DNA of 64,000 bases from Gaetbulibacter sp. S0825 (GCF_011777505.1 NZ_JAATJT010000001.1:1426001-1490000), one strand, 5' to 3'. Positions 26,406-37,700 are shown, counted from the stretch's first letter. A program made the numbers and translations. Notes: generated by a model from the letters alone, not told the origin.

Positions 26406-27638
26406 TTACTTCTTCACCGCAGATTTTTTCTTACTCAAATCAACTGTTACTTGATTTATTAATAAGTCATCAAACGTTTCATGTTTTCTAATTAAATGTG
26501 CTTTATTGTTATACCATAACACTTCCGCAGGTCTAAACCTTGAGTTGTAATTGCTTGCCATAGTAAAACAGTAAGCGCCTGCATTTTTAAACGCTAGTAT
26601 ATCACCTTCATTAATTTCGTTTATACGTCTATTATTTGCAAACGTGTCTGTTTCGCATATATATCCAACAACCGAGTAAAAACGCTCTCTCCCATCTGGA
26701 TTAGAAATATTAATTATTTCGTGTTGAGAGCCATAAAGCATAGGCCTAATTAAATGGTTAAACCCAGAATCTACTTGTGCAAACACCGTAGAAGTTGTTT
26801 GTTTCACCACATTCACTTTTGCTAAAAAGAAACCAGCTTCGCTTACTAGAAATTTTCCAGGTTCAAAGGCAAGCGTTAATTCTTTACCATAACTTTCGCA
26901 AAATTCATTAAAACGAGTCGTTAGCTTTTTTCCAAGCTCTTCAATATTGGTTTCTATATCACCTTTTTTATAAGGGACTTTAAATCCTGAGCCAAAATCA
27001 ATAAACTCTAAGCTTTTAAAGTTTTTAGCAGTTTCAAACAGTATTTCACTTGCATATAAAAACACATCAATATCTAATATATCGCTTCCAGTATGCATGT
27101 GGATACCATTAATATGCATATTAGTATTTTCTACAATTCTTAAAATATGTGGAATTTGGTGAATAGAAATCCCAAATTTTGAATCTATATGTCCAACAGA
27201 GATATTAGTGTTTCCACCAGCCATCACATGCGGATTAATTCTAATACACACAGGAATATCAGGATGCTTACTTCCAAACTGTTCTAGTATTGAGAGATTA
27301 TCAATGTTAATCTGAACACCAAGTTTAGCAACTTCTTCAATTTCTTCTAAAGAAACACCGTTTGGAGTGAATATAATATTTTGCGCTTTAAAACCAGCAA
27401 CCAAACCTAATTGAACTTCTTGAATAGAAACAGTATCTAAACCTGACCCTAAGTTTTTTAGAAATTTCAAAATAGAAATATTTGATAACGCTTTAGCAGC
27501 ATAATTAATTTTTAAGTTTTTAACGTTACTAAACGCCGAGGTTAATCTTTTATATTGCGATTCTATTTTATGCGCATCATACACATATACTGGGCTTCCA
27601 AACTCTTGAGCGATGTTAAGTAGTTGCTCTTTTTTCAT
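26406..27638 (-). CDS. lysA: Diaminopimelate decarboxylase
   Basis: Last step of the diaminopimelate route to lysine: decarboxylation of meso-diaminopimelate by a PLP enzyme of alanine-racemase fold type III. The Schiff-base lysine is Lys49 in NYAAKALSN; the phosphate-binding and substrate motifs GIHMHTGSD and CETDTFA are intact, and the glycine-rich and C-terminal beta domain are complete at 410 residues. A perfect TATATTTG box lies 22 bases upstream of the ATG. It is monocistronic and divergent from sucC, with about 200 bases of AT-rich sequence between the two starts. dapD of the same pathway lies 26 kb away. Confidence 0.93.
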   Translation of the reverse strand: MKKEQLLNIAQEFGSPVYVYDAHKIESQYKRLTSAFSNVKNLKINYAAKALSNISILKFLKNLGSGLDTVSIQEVQLGLVAGFKAQNIIFTPNGVSLEEIEEVAKLGVQINIDNLSILEQFGSKHPDIPVCIRINPHVMAGGNTNISVGHIDSKFGISIHQIPHILRIVENTNMHINGIHMHTGSDILDIDVFLYASEILFETAKNFKSLEFIDFGSGFKVPYKKGDIETNIEELGKKLTTRFNEFCESYGKELTLAFEPGKFLVSEAGFFLAKVNVVKQTTSTVFAQVDSGFNHLIRPMLYGSQHEIINISNPDGRERFYSVVGYICETDTFANNRRINEINEGDILAFKNAGAYCFTMASNYNSRFRPAEVLWYNNKAHLIRKHETFDDLLINQVTVDLSKKKSAVKK

Positions 27639-27660
27639 GGTATTGTATTTATTTATGCTT

Positions 27661-27668
27661 CAAATATA
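27661..27668 (-). promoter_or_regulatory. Bacteroidetes -7 box (TATATTTG) for lysA
   Basis: Exact TAnnTTTG on the minus strand, 22 bases before the lysA start codon. Confidence 0.55.
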
Positions 27669-27812
27669 TTTATTACTTTCAAATTATTACTAGAACTATC
27701 AAAAAATACTAACAATTAAACTATTTGTTAATTATTTAACAATGCTAAAAATTTCTTATTCACAATCCTACCATTACTAATTAAAATATTAGTGTAATTA
27801 ATAGCTATTATT

Positions 27813-27820
27813 TACATTTG
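27813..27820 (+). promoter_or_regulatory. Bacteroidetes -7 box (TACATTTG) for sucC
   Basis: Exact TAnnTTTG, 25 bases before the sucC start. It lies in the 207-base divergent spacer between lysA and sucC, which otherwise shows only AT-rich sequence. Confidence 0.55.
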
Positions 27821-27845
27821 CGCATCTTAAATTATTAAGCAAGTT

Positions 27846-29036
27846 ATGAATTTACACGAATATCAAGGAAAAGAATTATTAAACAGTTTTGGCGTACGTA
27901 TTCAACGAGGTATTGTTGCCCAAAATGCCGATGAAGCAGTTGCTGCAGCTAAGAAATTAACTGAAGATACTGGAACTGGATGGCACGTTATTAAGGCACA
28001 AGTTCACGCAGGTGGTCGTGGAAAAGGTGGTGGTGTGAAATTAGCCAAAAGCCTTGATGATGTTAAAACAATAGCTGGTCAAATTATAGGAATGGATTTG
28101 GTAACACCACAAACCTCTGCCGAAGGAAAACGTGTGCACCAAGTTTTAGTGGCTGAAGATGTTTACTATCCTGGAGATTCTGAACCAGAAGAATATTATA
28201 TGTCAGTATTATTGAATCGTAGTACAGGACGAAACATGATTATGTATTCTACCGAGGGTGGAATGGATATTGAAACTGTCGCTGAAGAAACACCACATTT
28301 AATTTTTACTGAAGAAATTGATCCAGCAACTGGAATTTTACCTTTTCAAGCACGTAAAGTAGCTTTTAACTTAGGACTTTCTGGTGCTGCTTTTAAAGAC
28401 ATGACAAAATTTGTTACAGCTTTATATACAGCTTATGTAAAGTCAGATTCGTCATTATTCGAAATAAATCCAGTATTAAAAACTAGTGATGATAAAATCA
28501 TGGCAGTTGATGCTAAAGTATCTTTAGATGATAATGCTTTATTTAGACATAAAGACTTAGCTGAGTTACGCGACTTACGTGAAGAAAATCCAATAGAAGT
28601 TGAAGCAGGCGCATTAGGTCTTAATTATGTTGACCTTGATGGAAATGTTGGTTGTATGGTAAATGGTGCAGGCTTAGCGATGGCAACCATGGATTTAATT
28701 AAGCAGGCAGGAGGAGAGCCAGCTAACTTTTTAGATGTAGGTGGAACAGCAGATGCTGCTCGAGTAGAGGCAGCCTTTAGAATTATACTTAAAGACCCTA
28801 ATGTAAAAGCTATTTTAATAAATATTTTTGGAGGAATTGTTCGTTGCGATCGTGTTGCTCAAGGAGTAATTGATGCTTATACAAACATGGGTAATATTGA
28901 AGTGCCAATTATTGTTAGACTACAAGGAACTAATGCTGATATAGCAAAAGAGCTAATTGATAGCTCTGGTTTGGATGTGCATAGTGCTGTGGAATTTCAA
29001 GAAGCTGCAGATAAAGTTCAAGCTGTTTTAGCTTAG
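27846..29036 (+). CDS. sucC: Succinate-CoA ligase (ADP-forming), beta subunit
   Basis: Beta subunit of succinyl-CoA synthetase, TCA cycle step that makes ATP (or GTP) from succinyl-CoA. The ATP-grasp part shows [18 protein letters not shown] near residue 50-67, and the ligase part shows [31 protein letters not shown] and [11 protein letters not shown]. At 396 residues it is complete. The alpha subunit gene sucD is not adjacent, as is common in Bacteroidota. A -7 box precedes it and a strong terminator follows, so it is a single-gene unit. Confidence 0.96.
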   Translation: MNLHEYQGKELLNSFGVRIQRGIVAQNADEAVAAAKKLTEDTGTGWHVIKAQVHAGGRGKGGGVKLAKSLDDVKTIAGQIIGMDLVTPQTSAEGKRVHQVLVAEDVYYPGDSEPEEYYMSVLLNRSTGRNMIMYSTEGGMDIETVAEETPHLIFTEEIDPATGILPFQARKVAFNLGLSGAAFKDMTKFVTALYTAYVKSDSSLFEINPVLKTSDDKIMAVDAKVSLDDNALFRHKDLAELRDLREENPIEVEAGALGLNYVDLDGNVGCMVNGAGLAMATMDLIKQAGGEPANFLDVGGTADAARVEAAFRIILKDPNVKAILINIFGGIVRCDRVAQGVIDAYTNMGNIEVPIIVRLQGTNADIAKELIDSSGLDVHSAVEFQEAADKVQAVLA

Positions 29037-29060
29037 TTAACATATACATAGTTATTTATT

Positions 29061-29089
29061 AAGAGTAGTGTAACACACTACTCTTTTTT
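29061..29089 (+). terminator. Terminator of sucC
   Basis: Eleven-base stem AAGAGTAGTGT / ACACTACTCTT with a three-base loop, followed by a T run, 24 bases after the sucC stop. Confidence 0.88.
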
Positions 29090-29247
29090 GTTGCATAATT
29101 TTGAAGTGAATTAAACGCAGTATGTTAATTAGTATTAATTATAGTTAAACATAAGTTAATTGATAAATAATCTTGTAACAATTGTGTTTAAAGTATAGTC
29201 TATAAGACATCAATCAATTTTATTTAATCAATTTAAAACGAACAATT

Positions 29248-29595
29248 ATGAAACAATTAAAAACATTACTGTTAGCCGTAACGTTAACGTTTAGCAGTGT
29301 ACTTATGGCAAGTACAAACACAGAAAAACCTTCAACTACTGAATCTTCAAAAATTACAGTTAAAATAGAAAGGTTCCTCAAGAACCCAAGTTTTGACGTA
29401 GATTATGAAATGACTGCAAAAGTAACATTGACATTAAATAAGAACAATGAATTAGTTGTTTTGTCAGTAGACTCTGAGGATGATAAAATGGAAAGTTTTA
29501 TCAAAAGTAGATTGAATTACAGAAAAGTGTCGGGATCTTATGAAACTTTAAACAAAGAGTTTGTTGTTCCCGTTAGAATTACATCTGGAGAATAA
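29248..29595 (+). CDS. Small secreted protein of unknown function
   Basis: A 115-residue protein with a clear signal peptide (hydrophobic 7-20, ending LMAST). The mature part is a short beta-rich domain (KITVKIERFL, VTLTLNKNNELVVLSVDSED, EFVVPVRI) containing no cysteine. The pattern recalls small secreted proteins found in Flavobacteriaceae, often with a C-terminal VPVRI-type strand, but I recognise no named function. It stands alone with its own terminator. A likely ribosome-binding region AAAACGAAC precedes the ATG. Confidence 0.65.
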   Translation: MKQLKTLLLAVTLTFSSVLMASTNTEKPSTTESSKITVKIERFLKNPSFDVDYEMTAKVTLTLNKNNELVVLSVDSEDDKMESFIKSRLNYRKVSGSYETLNKEFVVPVRITSGE

Positions 29596-29620
29596 GAATC
29601 TTCATTTGATTTAGTCTAGA

Positions 29621-29652
29621 AAACTCCTAAGTAATCCTTAGGAGTTTTTTTA
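29621..29652 (+). terminator. Terminator after small secreted protein
   Basis: Stem AAACTCCTAAG / CTTAGGAGTTT with a five-base loop and a T run on the plus strand, 25 bases after the stop. Confidence 0.88.
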
Positions 29653-29907
29653 TGTTTTATATTGTTTAATGATTAGCTAAAACTTGCAAAAAAGTGAAAA
29701 CACTCAACGCGTAATAGATTAATTTAGTATATCAATTAAGTTATTTTAATTAATTGAAAAACAATTATTTACAATAATAAAGTATATAAAGTCAAAAAAA
29801 ACACGATAAAAAGACGTCATTTTTTCGATGAGATACATTATATCCACGATTATAAAAGGGTAATTATACCTAATTTTATCTAATCAATAATTAATTCTCA
29901 CTCAGCC
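29653..29907 (+). other. Gene-free stretch before TerB-like gene
   Basis: With the terminator before it, this completes a gap of 312 bases without a gene. It is strongly AT-rich, contains no open frame worth calling and no exact TAnnTTTG box, though a promoter for the TerB-like gene must lie in or near it. No stable hairpin was noticed. Confidence 0.4.
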
Positions 29908-30309
29908 ATGATAAATCGTGTTGAAAAGTTAAGTTTGCTCTCAGAAATGATTGCATTCGCAAGAATTGATAATAGCTTAAAAGAAATAGAATATAATTTT
30001 TTACTTGGAGTTGCTAAGCAATTGGAAATTACGAGAGAAGATTTTGATTACCTATTAGATAATCCCGTTACACATATTCATTTAAAATCCCATAGTGAAC
30101 GTATAGTTCAGTTTCACAGATTGGTGTTGTTAATGAATTTAGATGAAGAAGTTGCAGAGAAAGATCTCATAAGACTTCATAATTTTGGGTTAAGAATGGG
30201 ATTAGGTCATGAAGCCATTAATAGGGTTTTGGATTTAATGGAAAGTTTTCCTCACAAAATTATTCCTCCAGATTTCTTAATAGACATATTTAAAACTCAG
30301 TATAATTAA
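29908..30309 (+). CDS. TerB-like helical protein
   Basis: An all-helical 133-residue protein resembling TerB-type (tellurite-resistance B/DjlA-like) domains: LLSEMIAFARIDNSLKEIEYNFLLGVA at the start (given in part) with an acidic patch where TerB domains bind metal, then a repeated helical-hairpin pattern. It has no signal peptide. Tellurite resistance should not be assumed, because no other ter genes are nearby. It is convergent with uvrB, 19 bases between the stops, and is transcribed alone. Confidence in the fold is moderate, in any function low. Confidence 0.55.
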   Translation: MINRVEKLSLLSEMIAFARIDNSLKEIEYNFLLGVAKQLEITREDFDYLLDNPVTHIHLKSHSERIVQFHRLVLLMNLDEEVAEKDLIRLHNFGLRMGLGHEAINRVLDLMESFPHKIIPPDFLIDIFKTQYN

Positions 30310-30328
30310 ACGAGACACTATAGAGTAA

Positions 30329-32332
30329 CTATACTTTTAATTGATTCAGCTTGGTTTGATAAGCCTTAATTTCATCCCTTACTTTTGCAGCTAGCATAAA
30401 GTCTAATTCTTTTGCTGCCTGTTCCATAAGTTTGCGTTTTTCACGAATCTTTTTTTCTAGTTCCGGTTTTGTTAAGTACTCGCTTTCGGGTTCTGCTGCT
30501 TTTTGAGCTTCAAGTTCATAATAGTAAGAACTCACGGAGTTTTTAGTCAATGCATTATTTAAGCTTTTGTTTAAAGCTTTTGGTGTGATATTATGTGCAG
30601 TATTATAAGCAATTTGCTTTTCTCTGCGATAATTTGTCTCGTCCATAGTTTTTTGCATGCTCTTGGTAATTTTATCAGCATACATAATAGCTTTTCCATT
30701 AAGGTGTCTTGCTGCTCTACCAACAGTTTGCGTTAACGACCTTGCAGAGCGTAAGAACCCTTCTTTGTCAGCATCTAAAATTACAACTAGCGACACTTCT
30801 GGTAAATCTAATCCTTCACGTAAAAGATTGACACCAACTAGTACATCAAATAAACCTTTACGTAAATCTTGCATAATCTCGACACGTTCTAAAGTGTCCA
30901 CATCACTGTGTATATAACGAACACGTATTTGAATTCTAGCTAAATATTTAGTCAATTCTTCTGCCATTCGTTTGGTAAGCGTTGTAACTAAAGTACGTTC
31001 GTCTTTTTCAACACGTTGTTGTATTTCTTCTATTAAATCATCTATTTGATTTAAGCTAGGGCGCACTTCAATAATAGGATCTAATAATCCTGTTGGACGA
31101 ATTACTTGTTCCACATAAATACCATCTGATTTTTGCAATTCATAATCTGCAGGAGTGGCACTCACATATATTACCTGATTTTGTATGGCTTCAAATTCTT
31201 CAAATTTCAAAGGCCGATTATCCATAGCAGCAGGTAATCTAAAACCATATTCTACTAAGTTTTCTTTTCGGCTTCTATCTCCTCCATACATCGCATGTAC
31301 TTGCGAAATGGTTACGTGACTTTCATCTACCACCATTAAGTAATCCTCTGGAAAATAGTCTAATAAGCAAAAAGGGCGTGTTCCTGGTTGTCTTCGATCT
31401 AAATAACGAGAATAGTTTTCGATACCAGAACAATAACCTAATTCACGAATCATTTCTAAATCGAATTCTGTACGTTCTTTTAATCGTTTAGCTTCCAGAT
31501 GTTTGCCAATATCTTTAAAATAATCATACTGCTTAACCAGATCATCTTGAATTTCTTTTATGGCGTTTTGTAATACATCAGGAGAGGTAACAAACATATT
31601 TGCAGGATAGATTGTTAGAATATCATAATTTTCTATGATTTCGTTTGTTTGAATATTGAAAGCTTCAATATCTTCAATTTCGTCACCAAAAAAGTGAATT
31701 CTAAATGCATCATCGGCATAACTCGGGAAAATATCAACTGTGTCACCTTTAATTCTGAAGTTTCCATGATTAAAATCGGCTTCAGTTCTAGAATATAAAC
31801 TTTGCACTAATTGGTGCAATAATTTTGTTCTTGAAATAACTTGATCTCTTTTAAGTGTAATAACGTTTTTTTGAAATTCTACAGGATTACCAATACCATA
31901 AATACAGGAAACAGACGCTACTACTAATACATCTCGACGACCAGATAATAATGAAGATGTTGCACTTAAGCGCATTTTTTCAATTTCTTCATTAATAGAT
32001 AGATCTTTCTCTATATAAACTCCAGAAACAGGAATGTAAGCTTCTGGTTGATAATAATCATAATACGACACAAAATACTCGACCGCATTGTTCGGAAAGA
32101 ATTGTTTAAATTCAGAATACAATTGTGCAGCTAAGGTTTTATTATGCGCTAAAACTAAAGTAGGTCGTTGAACCTCTTGAATGACATTTGCAACTGTAAA
32201 TGTTTTACCAGACCCTGTTACACCAAGAAGTGTTTGGTATTTTTCGTTAGAATTAATACCATTCGATAATTGTTTTATAGCCTCAGGTTGATCCCCTGTT
32301 GGACTAAAATCTGATTCAATTTTAAAGCGCAT
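30329..32332 (-). CDS. uvrB: UvrABC excinuclease subunit B
   Basis: Damage-recognition helicase-like subunit of nucleotide excision repair. Walker A is GVTGSGKT (residues 37-44), the beta-hairpin that probes DNA is YYDYYQPEAYIP near residue 92-103, Walker B is VVDESHV, and motif VI QTVGRAARH is present. The C-terminal UVR domain that binds UvrA/UvrC is seen in the last 40 residues (MEQAAKELDFMLAAKVRDEI). At 667 residues it is full length. A perfect -7 box sits so close to the ATG that the mRNA may lack a leader. It is monocistronic. Confidence 0.97.
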   Translation of the reverse strand: MRFKIESDFSPTGDQPEAIKQLSNGINSNEKYQTLLGVTGSGKTFTVANVIQEVQRPTLVLAHNKTLAAQLYSEFKQFFPNNAVEYFVSYYDYYQPEAYIPVSGVYIEKDLSINEEIEKMRLSATSSLLSGRRDVLVVASVSCIYGIGNPVEFQKNVITLKRDQVISRTKLLHQLVQSLYSRTEADFNHGNFRIKGDTVDIFPSYADDAFRIHFFGDEIEDIEAFNIQTNEIIENYDILTIYPANMFVTSPDVLQNAIKEIQDDLVKQYDYFKDIGKHLEAKRLKERTEFDLEMIRELGYCSGIENYSRYLDRRQPGTRPFCLLDYFPEDYLMVVDESHVTISQVHAMYGGDRSRKENLVEYGFRLPAAMDNRPLKFEEFEAIQNQVIYVSATPADYELQKSDGIYVEQVIRPTGLLDPIIEVRPSLNQIDDLIEEIQQRVEKDERTLVTTLTKRMAEELTKYLARIQIRVRYIHSDVDTLERVEIMQDLRKGLFDVLVGVNLLREGLDLPEVSLVVILDADKEGFLRSARSLTQTVGRAARHLNGKAIMYADKITKSMQKTMDETNYRREKQIAYNTAHNITPKALNKSLNNALTKNSVSSYYYELEAQKAAEPESEYLTKPELEKKIREKRKLMEQAAKELDFMLAAKVRDEIKAYQTKLNQLKV

Positions 32333-32336
32333 ATTG

Positions 32337-32344
32337 CAAATCTA
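32337..32344 (-). promoter_or_regulatory. Bacteroidetes -7 box (TAGATTTG) very close to uvrB start
   Basis: Exact TAnnTTTG on the minus strand with only four bases between it and the uvrB ATG. If used, transcription would start at or next to the A of the start codon. Confidence 0.45.
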
Positions 32345-32350
32345 AAGTAA

Positions 32351-34672
32351 TTACCTAACAAGGGCAAAATGACCACGATATTCTTTTCCGTTAGTGAGTT
32401 TAGCGACAAACCAATAATCATTAGAAGGAAGCGATTTACCATTTAAAGTACCATCCCAACCCATACTATTGTTGTCAAACGAAGTGATAAGCTTGCCATA
32501 ACGGTCAAAAATAGTAACGACAGTACCTTGATTAAATTGTGAGTTTACGCCATACAATTGCCAAGTATCATTGAAGCCATCATTATTTGGAGTAAAGAAC
32601 TTAGGAAAACCTAATATTGAAATGACTTGCTCTACAATTCCACAGCCATTTTTATCGCGAACATACACCGTATGAAAACCTGGATTTACATTTTCAAAAA
32701 AGTTACTATCCTGATATGTCCCAAGATTAAGCGAATATTCATAATCGCCTTCACCAGAAGCTAACACCGTAATGGTATTGTTGTTTGAAGCCTCTTCAAT
32801 AATAATATCTTCAATGGTCGCTATATTTGATGGCAATACAGTAATCGTTCTTGAGTTTGAGCAGTTATTTTGGTTAGTAACTGTTACTGTATATATTCCA
32901 ACAGTATTTATATCAATTGTAGGAGTGGTTTCACCTGTACTCCATAAATAGTTGTAATTACTAAAAGGTGGAGAATTAATGACACCATTTGAAATTGTAA
33001 TTGTTGCTGGATAATAGTTTAAACAATAATCAACACTTTCGTCTGGTAATAATTCAGGGATATCATATACTCTTAAAGGAATTTCAACAATAGCAGCACA
33101 ATAATTATTTAGAATTACTTCGGCGTAAATAGTATCGTTATAAGCAGTTGTATTTTGATAATTGTTAGCTAATGGAGTTCCTAAATTAAATATGGCATTT
33201 AACGAATCATAAAAAGTAATCACGTCATTAGCTGGAACTAGTGCTTCAATTTGTTGCTGGATTTGTGTAAGACCGAATGTAGCAATACCATCATTAGACA
33301 TGTCATCGCAAACTTCAATAGGTGTCAACACCATGTTTGAGTTTGATGCTTGTAAGGTGATTTCAGCAATGGTAAAACAGCCATATTGATTTTCAACTCG
33401 AGCAAAAATGATTTGGTTAGGAATGGTATTATTAAATGTTGAAGATGTGTTTATTGGATTATTGTTTTGATTGGCATCATTGCTTGACAAAAAGTAATTA
33501 GAAACAACTTGCGAGTTGTTGTTATTTGTGATAGCTGAGGTCACATAGTTTTCAGTTAGGTTATAGCTTGTTAATCCGTCAGTGTTTGGGTCACATTCTA
33601 TAATTGTGGTATTTGAAGCGATGGGATTTGTTGTGTATTCAACAATGACTTTTCCATAAGAAATGCAGTTATTAGATAAAGTTATCTCCACATTATAAGT
33701 TCCAGCGTCATCAACCAATAGTGTTGGATTGGTTTCGGTAAATAGCTCAACACCATCCTTAAACCATTTATAATCGTTGTTTCCAGGTTGGGTGGCGTCT
33801 AGAGTTGTGGTTTCATTTTCGCAAAGCGGATTATTTGTCGCAATGAGTCTATCAGGACCTAAATTGGTATTGAGTTCAAAACTTCCAGCTTCTAAAAACA
33901 CAGCCGAATCGTAACGGTAATTTTGTTCATCAGCTATTACCAGTTTTGCATGATAGGTTTCGTTAGGAATAACATCTGCAGTAGCAGTTAAGATGGCAGT
34001 TTGACCGTTAAAATTTATTGGAGCAGTAGTGTTGTTCCAACTTCCAAAATAGGTTTCGTTAGTTGCTGGACAACCGTTAGGAATTTCAGGATGTACTGTG
34101 GTTACTTTAACAGGCTCTCTGGTGTTTGGTACTACTGCAATGTTGGTGTATTGTTGTTGATTTGTAGGTCTAATTAAAAAGCCAAATAAATCAGAATATT
34201 GACAGGTATTAGGGTTGTTTTCTTGATATTCTTCTGAAGCAAAAATGTATCTAAAGCTAATTCTATCAGCTACTGCTGTAAATTCAAATTCTATAACAGT
34301 CGCGTTAAGTGTGTTTTGCTCTTGAAGTTCATACTCTAAATCGGCATCACCAATCCAATTGGGTGCATCATCATCGCTTAAAGACGTGTTGGGACCTTGT
34401 ACATTTGCTAGTCTTCCTGTGCTTAATACCACACCACTTTGAAAAGGGAAACTAGTACCTGTAGCATCAAAATAGCCATAACTTTGGTCAGTATTATTGA
34501 AATCGCCACCAATCACATTGGTAACCATCACGTTCTCAATACAATTGCTATTTATTAAAATATCTTCAATGAGTTGTTGAGGAGTATAGGTTGTTGCATC
34601 TGTTTGGATATTTTGTCCAAAACAAAAGCTAGATATAATAAAAAAACCAAATACGCTTAAATACTTCATCAA
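32351..34672 (-). CDS. Secreted T9SS type B protein with choice-of-anchor L domain
   Basis: Cell-surface or secreted protein of 773 residues. Signal peptide 1-19 (FCFGQ). A choice-of-anchor L domain (about 25-270) shows the family pattern DADLEYELQEQN, FRYIFASEEYQE, NIAVVPNT and DSAVFLEAGSF. An Ig-like module follows, then two repeats of about 90 residues that begin with Cys-Asp (IECDPNTDG and EVCDDMSNDG). Then comes an LWSTGETT Ig-like module, and finally the T9SS type B sorting domain: FFTPNNDGFNDTW, FDRYGKL, GWDGTLNG, LPSNDYWF and a terminal basic residue. Export should be through the type IX system. It is the downstream member of three related genes. Confidence 0.85.
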   Translation of the reverse strand: MMKYLSVFGFFIISSFCFGQNIQTDATTYTPQQLIEDILINSNCIENVMVTNVIGGDFNNTDQSYGYFDATGTSFPFQSGVVLSTGRLANVQGPNTSLSDDDAPNWIGDADLEYELQEQNTLNATVIEFEFTAVADRISFRYIFASEEYQENNPNTCQYSDLFGFLIRPTNQQQYTNIAVVPNTREPVKVTTVHPEIPNGCPATNETYFGSWNNTTAPINFNGQTAILTATADVIPNETYHAKLVIADEQNYRYDSAVFLEAGSFELNTNLGPDRLIATNNPLCENETTTLDATQPGNNDYKWFKDGVELFTETNPTLLVDDAGTYNVEITLSNNCISYGKVIVEYTTNPIASNTTIIECDPNTDGLTSYNLTENYVTSAITNNNNSQVVSNYFLSSNDANQNNNPINTSSTFNNTIPNQIIFARVENQYGCFTIAEITLQASNSNMVLTPIEVCDDMSNDGIATFGLTQIQQQIEALVPANDVITFYDSLNAIFNLGTPLANNYQNTTAYNDTIYAEVILNNYCAAIVEIPLRVYDIPELLPDESVDYCLNYYPATITISNGVINSPPFSNYNYLWSTGETTPTIDINTVGIYTVTVTNQNNCSNSRTITVLPSNIATIEDIIIEEASNNNTITVLASGEGDYEYSLNLGTYQDSNFFENVNPGFHTVYVRDKNGCGIVEQVISILGFPKFFTPNNDGFNDTWQLYGVNSQFNQGTVVTIFDRYGKLITSFDNNSMGWDGTLNGKSLPSNDYWFVAKLTNGKEYRGHFALVR

Positions 34673-34752
34673 AAAATAATGGGAAGTAAAGATAAACTTT
34701 ACGACTTAAATTTATGATGAAAGTATATTATATAAGTTTTAAATTATGGAAT

Positions 34753-37700
34753 TTATCGACGTAACGCAAAATGCCCTTTTACTTGAAACTCGACACCATT
34801 TTGTTTGACGTTAGCCACAAACCAATAATCGTTAGCTGGCATGTTTAAGCCATTGTAGGTACCATCCCAACCTTCTGTTTCGGAGGTTAAAAATGTCATT
34901 TGTTTACCATATCTATCAAAAATACTAATGGTAGTTCCTGAAAGATGTTCTACTCCAGAAATATGCCATGTATCAAAATAGCCATCGCCATTTGGTGTCA
35001 TAAACTTTGGTGTGTCTATTACTACAACCTCTTTTGAAATAGAAGCACAACCATTTAAATCGATAATAGTTATAATGTGGTAACCAAGCGATACATTTTG
35101 AAATACATTAGAATCTTGAGGTTCGCCATCGTCTAATACATACATATAGTTGCCAATACCACTAATGGTTACTGTTATATTATTAGGGTCGCTAAAATCA
35201 ACCGTTTCAGTTACTTCAATGGTAGCTTGTTCCGATTCTATCACATCAAAAGCAGTAGTTGTTGTACAACCATTTGGTGTGGTTACGGTTACCCAATACT
35301 GACCAATTTGATTAATATCGATTTCTGAAGTTGTTTCACCTGTTGACCATAAATATGTGTCTCCAGCTACAATATCACCAGCTATAACTGTTAAAGGGAA
35401 ATTATCTAAACAGATAGTTTGTTGAGGAATTTCAACCACTGGTTTTCTGTGCACTATTGTAAAAAATGAGGTAGTATCAAAACACCCTGTTGTGTTGTTT
35501 TCAAGACGCACATGTATTTCTTGACCATCTACAGCTTCGTAATTAAGGTTCGAAATAGCATATTCTCCATTTTCTGCATCAAGATGTGTCTCGTGGTAGG
35601 TAACAGTATAATTTGATGGATTTTGACCTCCCAACACAATTGCTGTTTGTTGAGATAAATCGAAAAGCAATGCGAAATCGTAATCATCATCACAAGCTTG
35701 TAAATTAGGTGGCGTGTTTGCTATTGGATTTTGATATACAACTAAATCGAAAGATGAAATTGCAACACAGTTTGTGGCTGTATTTTCAGCTCTTACATAT
35801 AATGTTTGATTTGCAGAGGTATAGTTATAGGTGTTTCCAATGTGATTTTGATTGCTTTGAGCGTCTGCTAAGTTCAAATGATAGGTTATTTGAGTATTAG
35901 TAGTATCAGAAAATAAGGTATGAGTTGCTTCATTTAAATCAAAAGTATCTGCATCATTATCACAAATTTCAATTGTTGGTATCGTATTAATAGTAGGAGG
36001 TAGGTTAACTTCCAATTCTAAAGGAATGGCAACATAGCAATTTGATAGTGTGTTTTCAACTTTTACATATACGGTTTGAGGATTACTAATATTACTATAT
36101 GTTTCTGGATTGGTAATAGTATTTGTATTTGATTCCAAAGTTTCTGAAGATTCAAAATAAGTAATGGTGATACCACTATTTCTAACGTCTAAAATTTCAA
36201 ATTCTGCCACAGTAAGGTCAAATGTAGAAATACCATCATAATCGATATCACAAGTTGTTAGAGTTGATGGTAAATTAACAGTTGGTACTTGAATTACGTT
36301 TAAACCAAATTCTGCAATGGCATGACAGTAAGTTCCGTTTTCAATTCTTGCATATATCTGTTGTGGATTGGTAATATTGGTATAATTGGTGTCTATTTCA
36401 TTTTGCAGGTTTTCAGCATCTGCTAAAGATGTGTAATACGTAATACTTAAAGTTTCGGGACTACCTTGCGAAATTTCTATTGTTTTTTGGTTTAAGTCGA
36501 ACGTTTCTAAGCCGTCATTTGAAATATCGTCACATACAATAAAGTTTGTTGGAGGATTGAATAATGGTACCGAGCCAACCTCAATTGTAAACGACGATGT
36601 ACCATAACAACTTTGGTCTGTATTGTTTTCAACTCTTGCATAAATAGTCTGTGGACTTGAGGTGTTGGTGTAATTTGAGTTCTTGTCAATACTATTTGTT
36701 CTATTTATTGCATCTTGTTCAGTTTCAAAATATAATACTTGTTTGCCAGTTTGACCATTTAAAATTTCTGCATCTTTAGTGTTAAAAAGAAAATCAGCCG
36801 TTTGGTCACCATCTGTTTCACAGTTTTCATAGTTTGAAATGGCTGTAAAGACTGGAAGTGTATTAATAATGACTGGTATTTCTGCAATCGCATAACATCC
36901 AGTTATAGTGCTTTCAACACGAGTGTAAATTGTTTGATTTGTTGCATTGAAAGCCGATGTTGTTATAATTTGATTACTGTTATTATGTAAATCGTTTAAA
37001 GTTGTATGGAAACTTATTGTTAAATCGGTGGTACTTGATACGATACTAGGGATAAGAGCATCTAAATTAATAATTGAAAAGGCGTCTTGGTCGTCATCGC
37101 AAATAATAATTTCTATTGGACTATTAACTGTTGGTGCTGGTATCACATTAACATCAAATGGAATGGTGTTAAAGCAGCCAGTGATATTATCTGTAACTCT
37201 TGCATAAAATGTCTGAAGACTTGTTGTGTTTGTATAAAATGGAGTTAAAGCATTTGAATTATTATCTGCATCTGTTTGTGATAAGTAATATTGAACAGAA
37301 ACTCCTGAATACCCATTATTTACTAAGCTATCTAAAGAACCTAAATCAATAGACACATAGCCATCATCGTCAGTATCACAATAATCTATTGTTGCAACAG
37401 GAACTAAAGTTATTGGTGGGTTTACAATTAAATTTATTTGAGATTGATAATCACAATTGTCGTTTTCAATTTTAATAAAAATTGGATGCGGACTATTGCT
37501 CACAATATAAGGAACATTTTGGTCGATAGGATTAACGTTATTATCCATATCGTCTTGAGTTTCATAAAATGCAATGTTTGTATCTGCAAGATTATTTACA
37601 ATTGTTGAAGCAATATCCAATAAATCGAACGACTCTATACCATCGCCACTACTATCATCACAAGTTTCAAAGTCTTGTATTAAAGTTCCAGTATTAAGTA

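Noticed and set aside
30311-30331. Weak hairpin TATAG / CTATA between the TerB-like gene and uvrB
   Set aside because: Five A/T-rich pairs only; could not be distinguished from chance in AT-rich DNA.
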